A stretch of DNA of 64,000 bases from NCBI GenBank assembly GCA_031556725.1, contig JAVBSL010000003.1, positions 62,001 to 126,000 of the forward strand, in the 5' to 3' direction. The stretch is from UBA935 sp031556725 (lineage in GTDB: Bacteria > Bacillota > Clostridia > Lachnospirales > Lachnospiraceae). The notes beneath the pieces are model-generated. The model was not told where the DNA came from and ran no database searches. It saw only the letters and a program-made list of their open reading frames with translations. Position 1 is the stretch's first letter. Each line of letters starts with the position of its first letter. This document shows, piece after piece, positions 1-8,188 of this stretch. The translations under genes were made by a program, and so were the position numbers.

Positions 1-2
1 AT

Positions 3-320
3 TGTCCTAATTTCAAGGGCTTTAGCGGTGGTATGCGTGGTGAAGAGAGAGAAGGTGAGTTCAACGATTTTTTTACCGGGAAGTATGAAACAAAGGATTT
101 TCAAAATGACCAGACTTTTGATTTGAACGGATTTATAGGACGCAACTTATCTGCGTCCTATGCACTCAAAGCGAACGACAAAAACTACGCCGCATATATT
201 GATGAATTGACAAAGAGTTTTAACAAGTATGCTGTTGATGGAAAAATGATAATGCCTAATGTTACGAGAAGCTATGTGGGCAACATACAATTGTTTATTG
301 ATCTAATATCTGCCCATTAG
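3..320 (+). CDS. SAM-dependent methyltransferase, C-terminal fragment (cut by window edge)
   Basis: The reading frame is open from the first full codon (position 3), so the start lies before the window; the first internal ATG is at 33. About 105 residues are visible. The stretch with GFSGG, RNLSASYALK, YIDELTKSFNKYA and MPNVTRSYVG resembles the tail of class I SAM-dependent methyltransferases of the UbiE-like type common in clostridia. The SAM-binding glycine motif would be upstream and cannot be seen, so the family call rests on the C-terminal pattern only. Its last 26 bases overlap the end of the convergent Fe-S protein gene. Confidence 0.6.
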   Translation, partial: CPNFKGFSGGMRGEEREGEFNDFFTGKYETKDFQNDQTFDLNGFIGRNLSASYALKANDKNYAAYIDELTKSFNKYAVDGKMIMPNVTRSYVGNIQLFIDLISAH

Positions 321-912
321 TCGAGATGGTTACCACCTGCCAGGGAATCATTTTGCCGCTGTTTTGCAGAGCCGCTTTTACAGCATATTCAATGCCTCCG
401 CAGCAGGGTACTTCCATCCGCACCACCGTAACCGATTTTATGTTATTGTTTTTGAGGATGGCAGTCAGTTTTTCACTGTAATCACCTTCGTCCAGCTTAG
501 GACAGCCAATGACAGTAATCTTATTTTTCATAAACTCAGTATGAAAATTACCGTAAGCATAAGCAGAACAATCAGCAGCTACCAAAAGATTGGCATTTTC
601 AAAATAAGGTGCATTTACCGGAACCAATTTAATCTGTACCGGCCATTGATTCAGCTGTGAGGTTATATTCTGCATCGGGGAAATATTTCGTGCAACTTCG
701 GCCTCATTATATTCCAGTGCTTCCCGCTCTTCAAAGGAGATAGCACCAGTCGGGCAGACCGGCAGACAGTTGCCCAAACCGTCACAGTAATCATCCCGCA
801 AAAGTTCAGCTTTACCGTCGATAAGTCCGATTGCTCCTTCGTGACAGGCTGATACACAAAGTCCGCATCCATTACACTTTTCTTTATCAATTCTAATAAT
901 TTGTCTGATCAT
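295..912 (-). CDS. 4Fe-4S ferredoxin-type protein
   Basis: A 205-residue cytoplasmic protein with an N-terminal bacterial ferredoxin domain. The first motif is C13-x2-C16-x2-C19-x3-C23. The second has C43, C49 and C53-P but no cysteine at position 46 (CDGLGNC), a variant I recall as normal for this family. The C-terminal 140 residues carry further conserved-looking cysteines (DCSAYA, GCPKLDE, VPCCGG), suggesting more cofactor or redox chemistry. The start has AAGGAGGAC upstream. It is divergent from a Crp/Fnr regulator, an arrangement seen for redox or nitrosative-stress genes. Its substrate is unknown; an electron-transfer role is inference from the cluster motifs. Confidence 0.8.
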   Translation of the reverse strand: MIRQIIRIDKEKCNGCGLCVSACHEGAIGLIDGKAELLRDDYCDGLGNCLPVCPTGAISFEEREALEYNEAEVARNISPMQNITSQLNQWPVQIKLVPVNAPYFENANLLVAADCSAYAYGNFHTEFMKNKITVIGCPKLDEGDYSEKLTAILKNNNIKSVTVVRMEVPCCGGIEYAVKAALQNSGKMIPWQVVTISTNGQILDQ

Positions 913-925
913 TTATATGTCCTCC

Positions 926-954
926 TTGTTTTTCCAAGTATAGTGTAATATACT
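926..954 (+). promoter_or_regulatory. Promoter of the Crp/Fnr gene
   Basis: TTGTTT at 926-931 and TATACT at 949-954 are separated by 17 bases, a good sigma-A match reading toward the Crp/Fnr gene. On the opposite strand TATACT at 942-937 could serve as the -10 of the divergent Fe-S gene, with a weak -35. Confidence 0.5.
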
Positions 955-969
955 GAAAACAAAAAAACT

Positions 970-983
970 GTGGTTAAAACCAC
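970..983. promoter_or_regulatory. Inverted repeat, possible Crp/Fnr operator
   Basis: GTGGTT-AA-AACCAC is a perfect inverted repeat with 6-base arms. It lies just downstream of the predicted transcription start of the Crp/Fnr gene and about 60 bases upstream of the Fe-S gene start. Crp/Fnr proteins bind dyads of this size, so autorepression and control of the divergent gene are plausible. This is inference. Confidence 0.35.
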
Positions 984-997
984 GAAAAGGTAAAAAG

Positions 998-1675
998 TTG
1001 AAAAATTTTAAAAAATATTTTGAAATATTAATGGCCACTTCACTATTTACAGGTATTGCAGAAAGTGAACTGGAATCCATGCTAAGTTGTCTGGAAGCGC
1101 AGACTGCTGATGTAAAGAAAGATGAAATCCTGCTGCTGGCAGGGAAACAGCCGGAACACATCGGAATCGTTCTTGCCGGACAGCTTCATATCGTTAAAGA
1201 GGATTATGATGGTAATCGTACCATCGTAGCAGTCATAACAACGGGGGAGATTTTTGCGGAAGCATTATGCTGTGCCGGAGTGAAGGAAAGTCCGGTTACA
1301 GTTCTGGCTGATTGCGATTCTACAGTTATGATGCTGCGATTTAACCGGATTTTGCACACTTGCCCCAGGTCTTGCGGGTTCCACGCGCGGTTGATTGAAA
1401 ATATGCTGGGTGTGATTGCCCGCAAAAATTTGCTGCTGCAAAGTCGGCTGGATATTATTGCAATTCGTTCGGTTAGGGAGAAAGTTTTACGTTACCTTAA
1501 TTCATTTACACATAAACCGGGGCAGTATATATCGATTCCTTTTAACCGGGAGGAACTGGCGAATTATCTTTGCGTCGAACGAAGTGCGCTGTCTCATGAG
1601 TTGTCCCGAATGAAAAAAGACGGTTTGATTGACTATCATAAAAATCAATTTTGCATTTTGTATCAAGATAATTAA
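998..1675 (+). CDS. Crp/Fnr family transcriptional regulator
   Basis: A 225-residue regulator. Residues about 15-130 form a cyclic-nucleotide-binding-type beta barrel (HIGIVLAGQLHIV, GEIFAEALCC). Residues about 155-220 form the winged helix, with the HTH around NREELANYLCVERSALSHELSRM. No N-terminal Fnr-type cysteine cluster is visible, so the effector is unknown; the pairing with a divergent Fe-S protein suggests redox or nitrosative stress sensing. The start is TTG at 998, with AAAAGG seven bases upstream; the frame offers no better start. The HD-domain gene follows after 20 bases, probably in the same transcript. Confidence 0.88.
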   Translation: MKNFKKYFEILMATSLFTGIAESELESMLSCLEAQTADVKKDEILLLAGKQPEHIGIVLAGQLHIVKEDYDGNRTIVAVITTGEIFAEALCCAGVKESPVTVLADCDSTVMMLRFNRILHTCPRSCGFHARLIENMLGVIARKNLLLQSRLDIIAIRSVREKVLRYLNSFTHKPGQYISIPFNREELANYLCVERSALSHELSRMKKDGLIDYHKNQFCILYQDN

Positions 1676-1695
1676 AGGCGGAGGGAAGCAAAAAT

Positions 1696-2376
1696 ATGAA
1701 TAAAGAAACTTACGAACAATTAGAAAAGTATATGCTGCAGACCATGAAAGATAGTGCCCATGATAGCCAGCATGTGTATCGGGTGCTATATTTGGCGTTA
1801 GAAATTGCCGGTACGGAAGAAAGGGTAGATTATGATATCCTGATTGCGGCTTGTCTGCTTCATGACATCGGAAGAGAAAAGCAGTTCAAAAATCCGAAAC
1901 TTTGTCATGCCGAAGAAGGAAGCAAGATGGCATATGATTTTTTAGTTCAAAACGACTGGCGCAAGGAACAGGCGGAGCATATCAGGGATTGCATCGCATC
2001 TCACCGATTCAGAAATGATAATCAGCCGGAGACAATAGAGGCCAGGATTCTTTTTGATGCAGATAAACTGGATGTTACCGGAGCTCTTGGGATTGCCAGA
2101 ACCCTGCTTTATAAGGGGCACATTAATGATCCTATTTATTCCGTAGATAGTCAGGGTAATGTGCTGGATGGAAACGAGAAGGAGCCAACTTCCTTTTTTC
2201 AGGAATATCAATATAAGCTAAAGAATATCTATGATAAATTCTATACAAAGCGGAGCATAGAAATGGCAGTACAGCGTAAGGAGGCCGCAGTAGAATTTTA
2301 TGAAAACATATATGATGAAGTGTGTAATACCTATGAAAGCGGAAGGGGACAATTAAATAAAGTTTTGTTTGATTAA
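1696..2376 (+). CDS. HD domain phosphohydrolase
   Basis: A 226-residue protein with the metal-binding HD signature: H26, H56-D57 (CLLHDIGRE), H103 and D121/D123 (DADKLD). HD proteins of this size hydrolyse nucleotides or other phosphomonoesters; the substrate cannot be read from the sequence. GGCGGAGGG lies upstream of the ATG with good spacing. It follows the Crp/Fnr gene after 20 bases, so the two are likely co-transcribed. The C-terminal third is helical and charged, as in the YedJ-like group. Confidence 0.85.
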   Translation: MNKETYEQLEKYMLQTMKDSAHDSQHVYRVLYLALEIAGTEERVDYDILIAACLLHDIGREKQFKNPKLCHAEEGSKMAYDFLVQNDWRKEQAEHIRDCIASHRFRNDNQPETIEARILFDADKLDVTGALGIARTLLYKGHINDPIYSVDSQGNVLDGNEKEPTSFFQEYQYKLKNIYDKFYTKRSIEMAVQRKEAAVEFYENIYDEVCNTYESGRGQLNKVLFD

Positions 2377-2381
2377 TCGAG

Positions 2382-2427
2382 ATATCACGATATTATCGCG
2401 ATTGATATCACGATAATATCGTGATAT
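2382..2427. repeat. Two tandem palindromic sites, 23 bases apart
   Basis: The unit ATATCACGATA, one central base, then its reverse complement occurs as a perfect 23-base dyad at 2405-2427. A second, imperfect copy starts at 2382 (same left arm, right arm degraded to TATCGCGAT). The two copies are exactly 23 bases apart. The right copy runs into the ATG at 2426 of the next gene and occupies the space where a ribosome binding site should be. It may be a tandem operator, or the edge of a short repeated element. Confidence 0.6.
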
Positions 2428-3337
2428 GATTCGGCAGAGCGATGGGCTTACTTACGATAAAGCTCGTTCTTTAAACCAGGAACTGTCATTTGGATATGCA
2501 GATCAATATTTTGCAAGGCATAATCTGCCATTTCAAACAGAAAATAAACGTACTTTGGGTTTGATTGATCATGATGGGTATTACACCAATGCAGCACTGC
2601 TATTGTCTGACCAATGTGAACATAGCATCAAGTGCGCTGTATTTGAAGGCGTTGGCAAGACATTATTTAAAACCCGCAAGGAATTTGAGGGTTCGGTGCT
2701 GAAGCAGCTGGAAGAAGCATTTGAGTATATTAGTCTGCTGAACTATGTTCATGCAGATTTTATAGGATTGGAGCGCGTAGAGAGTTTGGACTATCCGGAA
2801 CATGCATTGCGCGAGGCATTATTGAATACGATAATACATCGAGATTATAATTATTCCGGAAGTACGATTATTAATGTATTTGATAATCGGGTGGAATTTG
2901 TATCTATTGGCGGTTTGGTAAAAGGGATTACACTGGGCGACATTATGAATGGCGTGTCTCAATCGAGAAATATAGTATTGGCTAATATTTTTTACAGACT
3001 TAAGTTGATTGAAAGCTATGGCACAGGAATTCAAAGGATTTTAGAAAGTTATAGTGGAAAGGAACAACCGCAGTTTTTACCGGAAGCATCTTCTTTTGTG
3101 GTAGTGCTGCCTAATACACGAGTTAACCTTGAAACCAAGCTATCTGCATTTCAAAATTCTCCCGAAGACAGAGTTATGCAACTATTTAATAAAAAGAAAG
3201 AAATTACAAGGAAAGATGTGGAAGAGCTATTAGGTTGCTCCGGGTTTCCGGCACGGCAGATTTTAAATACGTTGATAGCCAAGGATAAAATCAAGATAGA
3301 AGGTAATGCGCGGTCAACCAGATATTTGATGAAATGA
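2426..3337 (+). pseudogene. ATP-binding (HATPase_c_4) regulator, probably lacking its N-terminal domain
   Basis: 303 residues remain. Residues about 115-235 form the divergent ATPase domain typical of AlbA_2/HATPase_c_4 regulators (PEHALREALLNTIIHRDY, NRVEFVSIGGL, YGTGIQRI). The last 60 residues are a winged helix. The protein begins at MIRQSDGLTYDKARSLNQEL, which matches the middle of complete members; the roughly 130-150-residue AlbA_2/Schlafen-like DNA-binding domain is absent. A stop codon (TAA, 2414-2416) lies in frame just upstream and no Shine-Dalgarno is present. It could be a remnant or a shortened gene that uses the palindromes for control; I favour a remnant. Confidence 0.6.
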
Positions 3338-3371
3338 ACCAGAGCCTTAAAAGCTCTGGTTTTTATTTTTA
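3337..3371 (+). terminator. Rho-independent terminator
   Basis: A perfect 9-base stem (AACCAGAGC / GCTCTGGTT) with a 7-base loop is followed by TTTTATTTTT, directly after the stop of the ATP-binding gene. Confidence 0.85.
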
Positions 3372-3374
3372 GGA

Positions 3375-3403
3375 TTGACATAAGAAGTAAAGAGTAGTAT
3401 AAC
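3375..3403 (+). promoter_or_regulatory. Promoter of the ROK-MFS operon
   Basis: TTGACA (3375-3380), a 17-base spacer and TATAAC (3398-3403) form a near-consensus sigma-A promoter 45 bases upstream of the ROK gene. Confidence 0.75.
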
Positions 3404-3447
3404 ATAATAAAGAGACTTTATAAAGATGATTTATTAAAGGAGATATC

Positions 3448-4458
3448 ATGCCCGCTGATAATTTGTTCATGAAAGAAATTAACAAGCATATTTTGCGTAA
3501 GCAATTGCAGCGAATAAGAGCTGCCAGCAAGCCGGAACTGGCCAAACTGACAGGACTGAGTGTGGTAACGGTGAACTCCCTGATCAGCGAAATGATAAGG
3601 GAAAAGGAAGTAATGGAGGGAGAACTATTGCCTTCCGGCGGCGGACGTCCATCCATGCAATACTGCTATAATCCGGAATTTGGCCATGCAGCGGTTATTT
3701 ATGCTGATCTTGACAGCGGAAATATGCATATGCGGGTAATCAATCTGCTTGGAGAGATTGCCTTGCAAATGGAGGAGCAGCAGGAGCGGGTCATGGTAGG
3801 CAGCTTTGACAATATGCTGGATAAAGCCTTTGAAAGTTACCCGGGTATTCGCCTGATTGCTTTTGGGCTTCCCGGAATGGAGGAAAATGATGTTGTTCTC
3901 TTAAACGATTATCCCGATATTATCGGAACAGAGTTTATGAGGTATTATCGTGAAAGGTATCAGGTCCCGGTTTATTTTGAAAATGACGTTAATGCAGCAG
4001 TCAGCGGGTACTATTACTCTTTGCCGGAGGAAGGTTTAAAATGTGTAGCGGGTATCTATTTTCCACGTACTTATACCCCCGGAGCCGGATTGGTGATTGA
4101 CGGCGAGGTTCACAAAGGCTTGCATCATTTTGCCGGTGAGATAAAGTATATCCCCCTTTCCGGTACATGGGAAGGCCTGGGGGATAATGATGAAGCGAAA
4201 ATAACGGAGATGATTGGGACCTTGGCAGTTATATATATCTGTACCACGGCACCGGATCGATTGGTTTTATATGGAGGTTTTTGGACAGACGAAATACAGG
4301 AATCTGTCAGGTATTATATTAGAAATCGGTTAAGCAGGGACTTTTCGTCAATTGTAACATTTTCAAAAGGGATGAACGAGGATTACGAAAAAGGAATGAT
4401 TCGGTTGGCAATGCTTAAAATGGAGAAACAATTTGCACCGGAAAGGGAAAATATATGA
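3448..4458 (+). CDS. ROK family transcriptional regulator
   Basis: A 336-residue sugar-responsive repressor of the NagC/XylR type. Residues 10-70 hold a winged HTH (SKPELAKLTGLSVVTVNSLISEM). The rest is a ROK kinase fold with ENDVNAAVSGYYY. The usual zinc cysteines of ROK kinases (CxCGxxGC) are missing, which fits a regulator rather than a kinase. GGAGATATC precedes the ATG. Its stop overlaps the start of the MFS transporter by four bases (ATGA), so it very probably controls uptake of the transporter's substrate. The sugar cannot be named from sequence. Confidence 0.88.
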   Translation: MPADNLFMKEINKHILRKQLQRIRAASKPELAKLTGLSVVTVNSLISEMIREKEVMEGELLPSGGGRPSMQYCYNPEFGHAAVIYADLDSGNMHMRVINLLGEIALQMEEQQERVMVGSFDNMLDKAFESYPGIRLIAFGLPGMEENDVVLLNDYPDIIGTEFMRYYRERYQVPVYFENDVNAAVSGYYYSLPEEGLKCVAGIYFPRTYTPGAGLVIDGEVHKGLHHFAGEIKYIPLSGTWEGLGDNDEAKITEMIGTLAVIYICTTAPDRLVLYGGFWTDEIQESVRYYIRNRLSRDFSSIVTFSKGMNEDYEKGMIRLAMLKMEKQFAPERENI

Positions 4459-5642
4459 TTACAACAGTTTTACTTATTATTATTTATATGGCATTTATCA
4501 GTTTGGGCTTGCCGGATGCGATCCTGGGGTCGGCATGGCCGGTAATGTATCAGGAAATCGGGGTACCTATATCCTATGCGGGATTTATTTTTATGATTAT
4601 TTCCGGCGGTACGATTGTTTCCAGCTTTTTCAGTGAAAAGATTATCAGCCGCCTGGGAACAGGGCTGGTTACTTTCATCAGTGTTTTGATGACAGCAGTG
4701 GCTTTGTTCGGAATTTCCTTTGGCAACCACTTTCTTTTTTTCTGTGTTATGGCGGTTCCCCTTGGGCTGGGGGCCGGTTCGGTGGACGCGGCACTGAATA
4801 ATTATGTTGCGCTGCACTTTTCCGCCAGGCATATGAGCTGGCTGCATTGCTTTTGGGGCGTGGGTGCCACTACCGGTCCGGTCATTATGTCACTTTTTCT
4901 TAATCCTGAAAAAGGAACCGGAAACTGGCAGATGGGTTATCGAACGATTGGATTTATTCAAGTGGCACTGGTTATTGTTTTACTGATCAGCTTACCGCTT
5001 TGGAAAAAAGTCGGCGGCGGGTCAGAGCAGGCAGAAACGGAAAGGAAACCGATCAAGACAGGAGAGGTCCTAAGACTTCCCGGAGCAAAGACTATACTGA
5101 TTTCATTCTTCTGCTATTGCGCGGTGGAATCTACTGTGGGCTTATGGGGCAGCAGCTTTCTGGTTATGGCAAAAGGAATTAGTGCTGAAGCAGCGGCAAG
5201 ATGGGTAGCTATTTTCTATTTCGGTATTACTTTTGGCCGCTTCTTATCAGGTTTTCTGACCATGAAGCTCAATAACCGGAATATGGTGCGATTGGGGCAG
5301 ACGCTTCTGGCAGCAGGAGTAATCTGTTTGTTCCTGCCCTTGGGAAATGGTATTCTTCAGGTTGGCTTTTTTCTGATTGGTTTAGGATGTGCGCCCATTT
5401 ATCCCAGTCTATTGCATGAAACTCCTGTTAACTTCGGAAGTGAGTATTCCCAGGCAATTATGGGAATTCAGATGGCATGCGCTTATGTGGGCAGTACAGC
5501 CATGCCGCCAATATTCGGCTTTTTGGCAGCGCATATCAGTTATAGTTTGTTACCTTTTTACTTGCTGCTATTGCTACTGTTGATGGTGGCTATGGTAGAA
5601 TGTACTGTTCGCAGAATCAATAAAAGTCATAGTATGAATTAA
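4455..5642 (+). CDS. MFS transporter, probably sugar
   Basis: A 395-residue integral membrane protein with about 12 hydrophobic segments and a central cytoplasmic loop rich in charge (around residues 185-210). Features of the FucP/YfkF-like sugar porters are visible: GLPDAILGSAWP in the first helix, GLGAGSVDAALNNYV and GCAPIYPSLLHETP. It is translationally coupled to the ROK regulator through an ATGA overlap. The two-gene unit looks like a self-regulated sugar uptake operon without a catabolic enzyme beside it. Confidence 0.85.
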   Translation: MITTVLLIIIYMAFISLGLPDAILGSAWPVMYQEIGVPISYAGFIFMIISGGTIVSSFFSEKIISRLGTGLVTFISVLMTAVALFGISFGNHFLFFCVMAVPLGLGAGSVDAALNNYVALHFSARHMSWLHCFWGVGATTGPVIMSLFLNPEKGTGNWQMGYRTIGFIQVALVIVLLISLPLWKKVGGGSEQAETERKPIKTGEVLRLPGAKTILISFFCYCAVESTVGLWGSSFLVMAKGISAEAAARWVAIFYFGITFGRFLSGFLTMKLNNRNMVRLGQTLLAAGVICLFLPLGNGILQVGFFLIGLGCAPIYPSLLHETPVNFGSEYSQAIMGIQMACAYVGSTAMPPIFGFLAAHISYSLLPFYLLLLLLLMVAMVECTVRRINKSHSMN

Positions 5643-5656
5643 ATTACTAAAAAGAA

Positions 5657-5684
5657 AGGTCCGCTGCGCTAAAGCAACGGACCT
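5657..5684 (-). terminator. Terminator between the MFS gene and the RiPP precursor
   Basis: An 11-base stem with one mismatch (AGGTCCGCTGC / GCAACGGACCT) and a short loop. Read leftward it is followed by TTTCTTTTTAG, so it best terminates the precursor transcript. It may also stop the convergent MFS transcript, although that side lacks a T run. Confidence 0.6.
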
Positions 5685-5690
5685 CACTTA

Positions 5691-5924
5691 CTATTTGTCA
5701 TCGTCAGGTGTTTTCCCCCAACTGTTTCCCCAGCTGTTCCCCCAACTGTTTCCCAAACCGGCTAAAAAACCCTTATATGGCTCGGAATCTCCTCCTTCTG
5801 CCATGCCTCCTGCAATTTTTTCGAGTTCTTCGGGGGTAATTCCATGTTCACGTAATTGTTTAGCTTTTGCCTCAAGCATGTCGGCTAATAATTCTGCAGT
5901 TATTTCTTTTTTATCATTTCCCAT
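5691..5924 (-). CDS. Candidate RiPP precursor peptide with GG leader and NSWG repeats
   Basis: A 77-residue peptide. Residues 1-40 look like a leader: an amphipathic helix (TAELLADMLEAKAKQL), then ITPEELEKIAGG ending in a double glycine at 39-40, the usual site for C39 peptidase cleavage. A second GG occurs at 44-45. The predicted core (41-77) contains GLG and three Asn-Ser-Trp-Gly repeats at residues 59-70 (5715-5750), then K-T-P and an acidic tail. AAAGGAGTG lies seven bases before the ATG. It is the last gene of the leftward unit encoding two NHLM-type ABC transporters and an HlyD-like protein, 88 bases below the second transporter. I do not recognise the precursor family; the role is inferred from leader form and position. 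Confidence 0.75.
   Translation of the reverse strand: MGNDKKEITAELLADMLEAKAKQLREHGITPEELEKIAGGMAEGGDSEPYKGFLAGLGNSWGNSWGNSWGKTPDDDK
5715..5750 (-). repeat. Three 12-base in-frame repeats in the precursor core
   Basis: Three tandem 12-base units each encode Asn-Ser-Trp-Gly. The outer copies are identical in the central ACTGTT/AACAGT part, and the middle one differs at the wobble of Ser and Asn. Such repeats can expand or contract by slippage and would change the number of modified units in the product. Confidence 0.9.
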
Positions 5925-6012
5925 TTACAATCACTCCTTTTCTCCAATGGTTGAAAAGATATTATTACACTGTTAATTCTACCACAAAACAAACTGTAAT
6001 AAAAGCAGGAAG

Positions 6013-8178
6013 TTATTCGAGACGCTGGTGTTTTGTTAATTCTACAAATTTGCCATTTCTTGCTGACAGCTCATCGAAGGAGCCTTCTTCAACAATTTGC
6101 CCCTCATCAAGGACAAATATCCGGTTGCAGTTTTTTACGGTTGATAAACGATGTGCAATAACAATGCGTGTACAGTTAAGGCGGTCAAGTGCATCTGACA
6201 CAACCTTTTGTGAAATATTGTCAAGGGCGCTCGTCGCTTCATCAAACAACAAAATCTTTGGCTTGGATGCTATTGCACGTGCAATCATAATGCGTTGGCG
6301 CTGACCACCCGAGATCCCTCCGTCATTTTCGGAAATAGAAGTAAACATTCCCATTGGCATACTGCGGATATCTTCAGCAATACCCACAAGCTCTGCCGCC
6401 GCCCATGCATCATCTATGGATAGCCAAGGCGCAGAAGCAACTATATTTGAGTATATTGTACCTGAAAAAAGCCTGCTGTCTTGCATAACTATTCCTATTT
6501 TGCGCCGCAATGACTTCATATCCAACTGATTTAAGTCTTTGCCATCGTAACAGATGTTGCCAAACTCAGGCTTTTCAAACCCTAAAAGCAGCTTAAATAG
6601 TGTGGACTTTCCACAACCTGTTCGTCCGACAATGGCCACATATTCCCCGGTGCTGATTTTTAGTGAAATGTCTTTCAGTACGGGCCGCATATCGGGTGAG
6701 TAGCGAAAGGATACACGGTTTAGCGATATTTCACCGACAACCTCTTTCAACTCTTCTTTTTCTGAGTATATCTCCGGTTCGGTTTTTAAAATAGGGTCGG
6801 CAAGTTTTAGTGCAGGCTTGATTTGTATTAATACATTTATATTGTCTATAATGATGTTAACTACACCGGTAAGCATACCAAAGGATACTGTAAAAGCCAT
6901 GAAGTCTCCTGTACTTACAGAGTTTTCCACAGCAGCGTAATAAATTAATATTGTTCCGAATAAAGTGATAAACATTGAAATGACTTGGTTTAGCTTTATA
7001 AGTTTTGGTGGGCTATAAGTGAGCTTTACGCTTTTGGCATAAACGTTGGCCCATTTTGCAAATGCTCTTTTCTCCGCTCCGGCAAGCCTTAACTTTTGAA
7101 TAGCTGAAATAAGCGCAAGCTGAATCCCGGCTAATTCAGCAGACACTTCCATTTTTTTCTGGGCAAGTTCTTTTTGTACAAAGGCAGTGACAGCAGCGAA
7201 GCCCACAGAAGCAATTAGTATAGCCAGTGCAGGCAGACATAGTGAAGGCGTCAGTTTGGATATTTGCAGTATATAAATAAGCGAAAAAACACTGACAATT
7301 CCAATATCCAGCGTCATATCGACGATGGCTTTACAGGCAAACTGCAGGGCACTTAGCCGCGTAGACAGATTTCCGGAATTGTACTTTCCAAAGAACGAAA
7401 CAGGCAATGAAAGCATCCGCATAAAAGCAGCAGACTCTGTGCTAATGGCAATTTTGCCCTTAATGCGGGAAAAGGCCAATTCTTTTATCATAGTAAACAT
7501 CGATAGGAAAATCGTTGAACCAATATACATGGCAATTATGGATGGGAGAAGACTAATGTCTGCGCCAAAAACGTTTGTGGCAATGTATCGGTTGATTAAC
7601 GCAGGTATCATTCCGGCAAGAGGAACAATAAGGGCAGCAACAGCAGCACTTAGCAAATCAGCTTTACTAAGTACACCAAGCATATAGTTGATCAGGTTTT
7701 TATAATTAAGCTTTTGGTTAGGAAAAGGAATATAAAAACAAACTGCTGTTTTGTCCAGTTCGGTTTTCATATGTTCTTTAAATTTAACAGTAACTTTGGT
7801 TGAAGAATCATATATATCATATCCGAAAATGCTATTCGGAATTAGGGCAACCATTGTTCCGTCGGTTCTTTTGGCGAGCATTGCCCCGACAGATTTTTTG
7901 TGCCAATTATCTGAAAGTGTCACAGTCCTCCACATAATTCCGTAGGGACGTAAGACAAGATCCAGATGTTCAAAGGACTCATCTATGGCAAAATCTTTTT
8001 TTAAGGGATGAATGTCGTAGTATCTGAGTATTTCCCCGATAGCACTATCTGAGCCTTCTCCCCAGAAACTATCTTCCGACAGTGCATTTGCAACCTGTTC
8101 CAGAGAGCGTTCTAACATCTCGCTATCGGCATTGGAACGTTGTTTAATCCGGGAAAGCCTCTCATCAAAATAATCCAT
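6013..8178 (-). CDS. NHLM-type bacteriocin ABC transporter (permease/ATP-binding, no peptidase)
   Basis: A 721-residue half-transporter. An N-terminal soluble domain of about 160 residues has no catalytic Cys/His of a C39 peptidase. About six membrane segments follow (roughly 175-450), then an ABC ATPase with Walker A GRTGCGKST, signature ISGGQRQR and Walker B ILLFDEATSALD. This matches the second ABC transporter of NHLM bacteriocin systems. I chose ATG 8178, preceded by AGGAGG seven bases upstream; a longer frame to 8232 would overlap the previous gene and has no such site. With the peptidase-containing transporter ten bases upstream it may form a heterodimeric exporter. Confidence 0.88.
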   Translation of the reverse strand: MDYFDERLSRIKQRSNADSEMLERSLEQVANALSEDSFWGEGSDSAIGEILRYYDIHPLKKDFAIDESFEHLDLVLRPYGIMWRTVTLSDNWHKKSVGAMLAKRTDGTMVALIPNSIFGYDIYDSSTKVTVKFKEHMKTELDKTAVCFYIPFPNQKLNYKNLINYMLGVLSKADLLSAAVAALIVPLAGMIPALINRYIATNVFGADISLLPSIIAMYIGSTIFLSMFTMIKELAFSRIKGKIAISTESAAFMRMLSLPVSFFGKYNSGNLSTRLSALQFACKAIVDMTLDIGIVSVFSLIYILQISKLTPSLCLPALAILIASVGFAAVTAFVQKELAQKKMEVSAELAGIQLALISAIQKLRLAGAEKRAFAKWANVYAKSVKLTYSPPKLIKLNQVISMFITLFGTILIYYAAVENSVSTGDFMAFTVSFGMLTGVVNIIIDNINVLIQIKPALKLADPILKTEPEIYSEKEELKEVVGEISLNRVSFRYSPDMRPVLKDISLKISTGEYVAIVGRTGCGKSTLFKLLLGFEKPEFGNICYDGKDLNQLDMKSLRRKIGIVMQDSRLFSGTIYSNIVASAPWLSIDDAWAAAELVGIAEDIRSMPMGMFTSISENDGGISGGQRQRIMIARAIASKPKILLFDEATSALDNISQKVVSDALDRLNCTRIVIAHRLSTVKNCNRIFVLDEGQIVEEGSFDELSARNGKFVELTKHQRLE

Positions 8179-8188
8179 AGGTGCCCTC

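Noticed and set aside
2405..2427. Palindrome as a terminator of the HD-domain gene
   Set aside because: The stem is AT-rich, has no T run after it and overlaps the next start codon.
5715..5750. NSWG repeats as a papain-like protease motif
   Set aside because: NSWG occurs in papain-type proteases, but a 77-residue peptide with a GG leader and no Cys or His cannot be such an enzyme.
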